Assembly (NCBI RefSeq): GCF_036785885.1
Contig: NC_092317.1
Location: 8,062,501-8,126,500 of the forward strand
Length of the DNA: 64,000 nt
Source: Coffea arabica
Taxonomy: Eukaryota > Streptophyta > Magnoliopsida > Gentianales > Rubiaceae
Direction: 5' to 3'
The notes below the pieces were generated by a model. That model was not told the origin of the DNA and did no database searches. It was given only the letters and a program-made list of their open reading frames with translations. Both the position numbers and the translations under genes were made by a program. Of the stretch, positions 58,639-64,000 are shown one piece after another (within the stretch, counting starts at the first letter, position 1; every line of letters begins with the position of its first letter).

Positions 58639-60213
58639 TGCATATTAGGAAAAACTGCACAAATCATCCCTCACATATCACTGATGTTAAAATTTAGTCC
58701 CTCAGAATGAAAATGAACACTTTTAATTCCTAACAAATTAAAAATGATTAGCTTTGGTTCTTGATCACTTTTTCTTTCAAAATTTAGCCGAAACTAGTCA
58801 TGAGCAAATCACGTGACCAATTTTTAAAGGATAAATGTGGTATATCAGTGTAACATTGACCGAAAATATAAGGGACTATCAATCCCTTTCTTTCCAAAAC
58901 CCTAATTTCCCCATATTTTTCCCCTTCAATTTCTTCAAAAAAATTATAGACCAAACAAGAAGGGGGGATATGGCAGATAAATTGGTTTATTTTCAATCAA
59001 TTCACAGGCCTTAATGACCCTGATTCTTCCCTCATGGACCTCAAGCAAGCAATCTCAATTTGTTTCCCCCTCATCTCTAATCCCTTTGATGAGCCCACCA
59101 CCGTTGATGATTCTCCTTTTACCTTCAACCCAGCGACCATCTCTTTCAATTCTAACACTGAGGAAGCAATAGTGGTCTTAACCACCATAGCAGCTGGAAC
59201 AATGGGGCCCTCAGCTTGGCTTGGGAGGTTATGACACTTCGGTTCTCCATCATTTTTGGTAGTCTAGTGGTGCTGGACTCGGGATGTGGGCTACCTGGTT
59301 TGATACTATGGAAATGATGCTTGGTTTGACCATGAAGAAGAGTTCAACAAGAGTTCAAGATTACTAGTGGTGCTGTTTGGTTTGACCATGGAAATTGATG
59401 ATCTTGCCCGAAGATTAATGGCAACATTGGAGATAGAAGACATATTATTGAAGTTGAAATTTCATGTAACATTTGTCCGGGGAATCTTGCCAAGGTTACT
59501 GTTGTTTTGCTTCATTTTCACTTATTGTTTATTTTGTAATTGAATATTGGAGTAAAATATTGTCAAATTTAAAACAATAATTTGAGATTTTAGTTGAGTT
59601 CTCAAATGTGTAGAACATGAATTACTTGTTCTTGTTAGAGTTTTTTTTGGTAAGTAATTCATAAATTACTTGTTGGACGATTTTTTTTTTTGCAAATCTG
59701 CTTTCTCTATGATGCAATTTTTTAGTATATAATGAGGTTCTAGTTTTGAGTTGGAAATTCCATTTAGTGCCTTTCTTAGATATCTAGGGTTTTTGAAAAT
59801 TATAGGGAGGGTTTATTTATAATAAAGAGGTAAATGGAATTAGATATTTGTCCCAAAACCAATTTTTTTTGTTGCACAATCCATGTGTTTTTTCAAGGTA
59901 TTTTTGGAAAATTTTAATATAAAAAAGTGATTAGCCAAATTTCTATAATGGTTAATTGAGATATAGGACATTTAGTCCCTTACATTTTTTGGTCAACATT
60001 ACACTGATATGTCACATTTACCCTTTAAAAATTAGTCACGTGACCTGCTCGTGACTAGTTCTGGCTAAATTTCGAACGGAAAAGTAATCAAGGACCAAAG
60101 TTGATCATTTTTAATTTGTTAGAGACTAAAAGTAATCATTTTCATTCTGCGGGACTAAATTTTCACATCAATGATATGTGAGGGATGATTTGTGCAGTTT
60201 TCCCTGCATATTA
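58639..60213. mobile_element. Pack-MULE: 1,557-bp Mutator-like element with gene fragment
   Basis: The element spans 58648-60204. The terminal ~235 bases are inverted copies of each other, nearly identical at the tips (GGAAAAACTGCACAAATCAT against GGGAAAACTGCACAAATCAT). TGCATATTA is perfectly duplicated at 58639-58647 and 60205-60213, the 9-bp size of Mutator. No transposase is inside. The interior carries a gene fragment (separate entry) preceded by an AACCCTAATTTCCCC leader-like sequence, which is the structure of a Pack-MULE. Confidence 0.9.
58970..59300 (+). pseudogene. captured, broken fragment resembling a plant UBA/UBX (PUX10/FAF2-like) gene
   Basis: Starting at the ATG the reading is MADKLVYFQSI. 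After a one-base frame change it continues TGLNDPDSSLMDLKQAISIC. In the next frame, near 59230, comes MTLRFSIIFGSL. From memory, plant FAF2/PUX10 proteins start with a UBA-like domain of the form DKLxYFQxITGxxDPD...LAISSF and later have a WxLVTLPFSIIxGSLG segment, in that order. The fragment lacks the middle of the UBA domain and is out of frame, so it cannot make that protein. Assignment is by eye. Confidence 0.48.
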
Positions 60214-60411
60214 ATAATTAATTTTGTATATATTTATAAACTAATATCCTTGAATACAAACTATTTAGTTTGAATTGGAATATGAATTTCATTTGTCACA
60301 TTTGTGATTTATTTAAGAATGCTAATCTATACACTATCAGTGTATAGATTAATCTATATATTTATATAAAAAAAAGATAAATAAAAGAACAAAATTAAAC
60401 TATTTGATCCA

Positions 60412-61434
60412 TTCAATTAAGAGAGTATTTTAGAAACCTCCCCTGAGATTTTTTGCTAATCACACTTAACACCCCTCAATTTTCTGAAATCACACTTGGC
60501 GCCCTTGAAATGACAATCTCTGTAACATACTAGTCCTTTTATGTAAAAATAGTATTAAAAAATGTATTTAGGAGAGGGACTATAATATTCTTCTAATTTT
60601 TCCTTTTTACAAGTTGATTTTTGAATTTTAGAAGATGAAAATGAAAACAAATAGGACTGCAATATTTACTTAAAAATTGAAGGGTGTAAGTGCAATAACT
60701 GTTGAAATGTATATTTTTTATTGATTCATATGATCGTTTTAAGATCTATGCCAATGTTTTAGATAGAAAGGAAATAAGATTTTATTTGAATACCATTTGT
60801 TAACCAATTTTTCAAAAAAATTGTTTTTGATAATTGAATACCAACATTTAATAAGCATTTCTTTTCACGATTGCAACTGCATCCTACCTTTTCATTCACC
60901 AAATGAATGATTTTGGCCTATTTTTCCCTTACCTCTTCTGGATTAAACGAAATAACAAAAGAAATCAGAGTTAAAAAAAGATAGATTTTCTATGTTTAGA
61001 TTGTCTGAATACCTCAAAACTTATCTTCGGTTGCATATGCAAAAAAAAAAGAAAAAAAGAGTGCTCAAAATGTGTGCAATTTTTGTGGCATTTTTGTTAT
61101 TTTCTTTTTACATAATCGAACTTAAATTTTTTTCCTTTTTCTTGCCTTTTCCTGCATAAGAAGTATGAAAATGGCAGAAAAAGAATCAACTTGCTTTTAT
61201 TTTCAACTTGTAATTTTCAAAAATCAACTTGCAAAAAGGGCAAATTTGAAAGAATATTTTAGTCTCTCTCCTAACTAAACATTTTTAATACTTACTATTT
61301 TTACAGAAAGGGGCTACCATGTTACAAAGGTTGTCATTGTCAAGGTGTTAAGTGTGATTTCGGAAACTCTAAGGGTGCTAGGTGTGATTAGTGGCAACCT
61401 CAATGGAGGTTTCTAAAATTATCCCTTCAATTAC
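60412..61434. mobile_element. Mutator-like nonautonomous element, ~1 kb, with 9-bp duplication
   Basis: The element spans 60421-61425. About 120 bases at each end are inverted copies (TTTTAGAAACCTCCCCTGAG against TTTTAGAAACCTCCATTGAG). Flanks TTCAATTAA and TTCAATTAC match at eight of nine positions. The right edge, AATTATCCC, equals the edges at 7627 and 8928, which ties those to Mutator too. Confidence 0.8.
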
Positions 61435-62510
61435 AGCAATTAGTCTGGACACACTACTATCACATATTTTTAGAAAATTACAAAATACTCCAATAATAGC
61501 TTCTACCACTACCCATTAATGAATTTACCTGGCTAGTTATCCCAAATATCTAATCATTGCCATTTGTCATGTGCCTTTGCCTCTGACGCACGTGTAAGCA
61601 TCCTTTATCGCACCCCACGATACACGTCCATCGTCAATTTTTGTCATATTCGCCCATTCACATTTCACACTCCTTCCCCAGCTTAAAAGAAGAAATCTAT
61701 CACCATAGTCATTGTCCCACGTGTAACATCCCCACCAACAGATGCAAAATTCCCCCACAGGAATATACTTCGCACCAAAACTGACCCTAGGCTGATAGCC
61801 TAATACCCCACTTTAATCCTTGCAGCATCCTTCTTTGCCATTTTCAATTTTTTTAATTAAATCCTTGTAATATATATATATATATATATATTATGGAGGA
61901 TCAACAGTGATTTTTCACTCACTTTATAAACAAACGTAGCGACAATGGCATTCAACCCTTACCATTAGTTGGTTTTGTTTTTGGATTTAATTGGTTTTAA
62001 TCCTTGCTAATCAATAGAGGGATGACTAATTAGCTTTTGTAATAATTTATTTTTAGGTTGGTCACATACTTCTGCCGCATTATGTTGCTTTGCTACCTTG
62101 TTATTATTTTTAGACTCTCAAGTCTAAAACCAAAATTTAAAATATAACTAACATGCAAGATTTCTTATATTTAATAATAATTTTTCTATTAAAAAATCCA
62201 TGGTCGGTAAGTCGTCGTATTGTAAATATATTCTCATATTGATTCCCCATTTTTGGTTATGTAGATTGAATATTTAATCTGGCATTTCACAAGCCATGAT
62301 TTTATGATATTTTTACAATCTCAAGTTTAAGGTTTATAGTGCTGGATTTTTTTTTTTATTCTAGAAAAGATGAAACTTTTCTATTGTAACACATTAGAAC
62401 TTACTTTATTACAAGACTTATTCATGCTAACTCTGGTACATAAGAAATTTCAATTATTTTGTGATATTTGAATTTAGAAACATCCGGTTAGATGAAAGTT
62501 CATGGAAATG
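61435..62510. other. intergenic region, no supported gene
   Basis: Contains an (AT)n run near 61869-61892. A 63-codon minus-strand frame at 61567-61758 shows no family resemblance. Confidence 0.4.
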
Positions 62511-62740
62511 GGGCAGGGACGGTCAGCAGTATGACCGTCCCTGAACGGTTAATGGCCACGATCTGGCCTCAAAAATTTGTGCGGCTGAAATTACAAGTTG
62601 TAACTCGATTTTCACGTCATGTGTGGGTCCCACAAAAATTTACTCTAAAGTTACGCGATGTGCAATAAAAGTTACACGATTTACAAAGAAAATTACGCGC
62701 AGTCGAAAATGGCCAAAACCGTCCGGGCCGAGTCCGAAAG
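62511..62740. repeat. repeat with perfect GGGACGGTCA hairpin and three ACGCGAT-type units
   Basis: GGGACGGTCA (62516-62525) pairs perfectly with TGACCGTCCC (62532-62541) over a six-base loop. Downstream, three imperfect ~22-base units follow: GTTACGCGATGTGCA, GTTACACGATTTACA and ATTACGCGCAGTCG. It is richer in G+C than its surroundings and is probably one end of an unidentified element. Confidence 0.5.
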
Positions 62741-63182
62741 TTCATACATCATACACATGTTAATTCAAGAAATAGACCAAGGCACCTCCCTTTAGCTTCC
62801 TAGAAATCATTCAGGCTGTTATGCATGATTTGAATGCATTCATTTAATTTTCTTCATATATATGTATATATAGGGTGAATGCATGTGTGTACTTCAAATT
62901 ATATACACATTTTTTTGACCATTTCCTTCTAAATTTTAGAGTATTATCTAAAAAGGATTATGATTAACAATAAAAAAAGTTCAAGAACAGTTGAAAACAG
63001 AGACACCCGACTTCTGCGTCTTGCGCGGAGTTACCCTAGCACTAGACTATAGTTAAATCATGTCTGCCCTGAACAATACACATTGTACAGTAGCAGATGA
63101 AAGCCAGTAACACATGTAATTATTATGTATCAATCTGCATCTGCATAATGCAGTAATAACGTCTTTGTTTGTCGGTTGGCCT
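62741..63182. other. intergenic DNA
   Basis: No gene or delimited element was found. Confidence 0.4.
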
Positions 63183-63296
63183 TGTTTGAATAGAGATTTT
63201 TTACCAAAAATTTTTACATTTACTATCTTAATTATATCAAATCGTTATAATATATTTTTTATAAATATCCTAAAAAATTACAATCAAAACACAATA
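63183..63296. mobile_element. decayed TGTTTGGA-family MITE
   Basis: Starts TTGTTTGAATAGAGATTTTT and ends TTACAATCAAAACACAA, with ATATCAAATCGTTATAATAT in the centre. Confidence 0.5.
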
Positions 63297-63302
63297 ATCT
63301 AT

Positions 63303-63447
63303 TTGTTTGGATAGGAGTTTATTTGGATGATTTATTTGAGATAATTACTGTAGCACTTTTTGTGATGTGATGTATGTGAGATAAAAAGGTGGTTGAAATT
63401 TGTGAAGCAAATTATTTTATCTGAAATCAAGTTAATCCAAACAAACC
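63303..63447 (-). mobile_element. TGTTTGGA-family MITE, inverted relative to the MORC copies
   Basis: Starts TTGTTTGGATAGGAGTTTAT and ends TTAATCCAAACAAA. It carries TACTGTAGCACTTTTTGTGA and TGATGTATGTGAGATAAAAA, the reverse complement of the core of the 171-bp elements. Confidence 0.7.
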
Positions 63448-64000
63448 CATATCATCAAATCGCTATAATACTTTTTGTATAAAAATCCTAGAAAATTGCG
63501 ATCCAAACACAATTATCTAGTGTATAGAATCAGAATGTCTACAGTCTCTCCATTCTCAACTACATAACAGCAATCCCAAAAGCCAATTTTATTACTACTT
63601 CTCATTCCCTTTCATTCTCATCCAAGTGAGTAGACAGTAAAAATTCAGGTCAAAAATAAAAAAAAAATCTCAATGTCTAGTCCGATATCCAACCACAATT
63701 ATTCATTCGCTAATTAGTAATTACCACCAGCAACAGCAGGTGAAGTTTTTAACCACAGTTAAAAAACACTTCTTAACATAAAAAGGTGGCAAAAGGAAAC
63801 CACCACATTAATTTCCCTTCTCTCCTCTGCACGCACAACATTCCACTTTGCCCAGAAAAGATTCAATATCGATTCACATGTCACAACCCACACGCCCCCA
63901 ACAACACACACACACACACACACATTCTCTCATAAATACACACTTTTCATTCATTCATTCATCACTTTGAAACCCCAAAACACACACACACACACACACA
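63448..64000 (+). promoter_or_regulatory. probable promoter and leader of a gene beyond the right edge
   Basis: From about 63800 the sequence turns C/A-rich with (CA)n runs at 63903-63923 and 63981-64000, a (CATT)n run near 63948-63963, and a possible TATA element (CATAAATACA at 63931-63940). This composition is common in plant 5' UTRs. No ATG-initiated frame is yet visible, so this is an inference. Confidence 0.35.

Noticed and set aside
1..64000. CRISPR arrays, rRNA or intact tRNA genes, bacterial operons
   Set aside because: None seen. Repeats present are transposon ends, SINE bodies, minisatellites or microsatellites.

Overview
The window is nuclear DNA of a flowering plant, almost certainly a eudicot. 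It is AT-rich, its genes carry GT-AG introns, and its gene families are plant-specific. No bacterial or organellar genes, rRNA or functional tRNA genes were seen. The mix of short elements with TGTTTGGA ends and an internal CTACAGTAA motif recalls asterid genomes such as Rubiaceae, but that is a weak impression.

Six genes can be modelled. From left to right they are: a two-exon defensin-like secreted peptide (1094-1687, +); an intronless SAUR gene (4637-5218, +); a two-exon BAHD acyltransferase of the omega-hydroxyacid feruloyl-transferase type (11862-10202, -); an eleven-exon DEK chromatin protein (21563-15682, -); a second intronless SAUR gene, paralogous to the first (39879-40421, +); and a twenty-exon MORC ATPase (45449-57474, +). 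The right edge looks like the promoter and leader of a gene outside the window.

The space between genes, and several introns, is packed with transposable elements that can be delimited by eye. There are four hAT-type elements with TAGGGGTGG-like or TAGGCCTGTC ends, one of them cut by the left edge; three of the complete copies are described with 8-bp target duplications, plus one further complete sibling. Mutator-like elements with 9-bp duplications include a Pack-MULE carrying a broken piece that resembles a UBA/UBX gene. A 3.63-kb apparent solo LTR sits between ACAAG duplications. There are two tRNA-derived SINEs, many small TIR elements, and a tandem array of about 170-bp units split by two hAT insertions.

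The most unusual patterns are: (i) a set of tiny insertions consisting of little more than TTTTGAC plus an A-run, each flanked by a long target-site duplication, which look like retroposons truncated to their tail; (ii) two 171-bp elements differing at one base in the introns on either side of MORC exon 17; (iii) two GC-AG introns in the DEK gene; and (iv) a foldback-like element made of a pyrimidine arm and a purine arm.

DEK and MORC are both chromatin proteins and the two SAURs are likely local duplicates. Otherwise the neighbouring genes show no sign of shared function, as is usual in plants.
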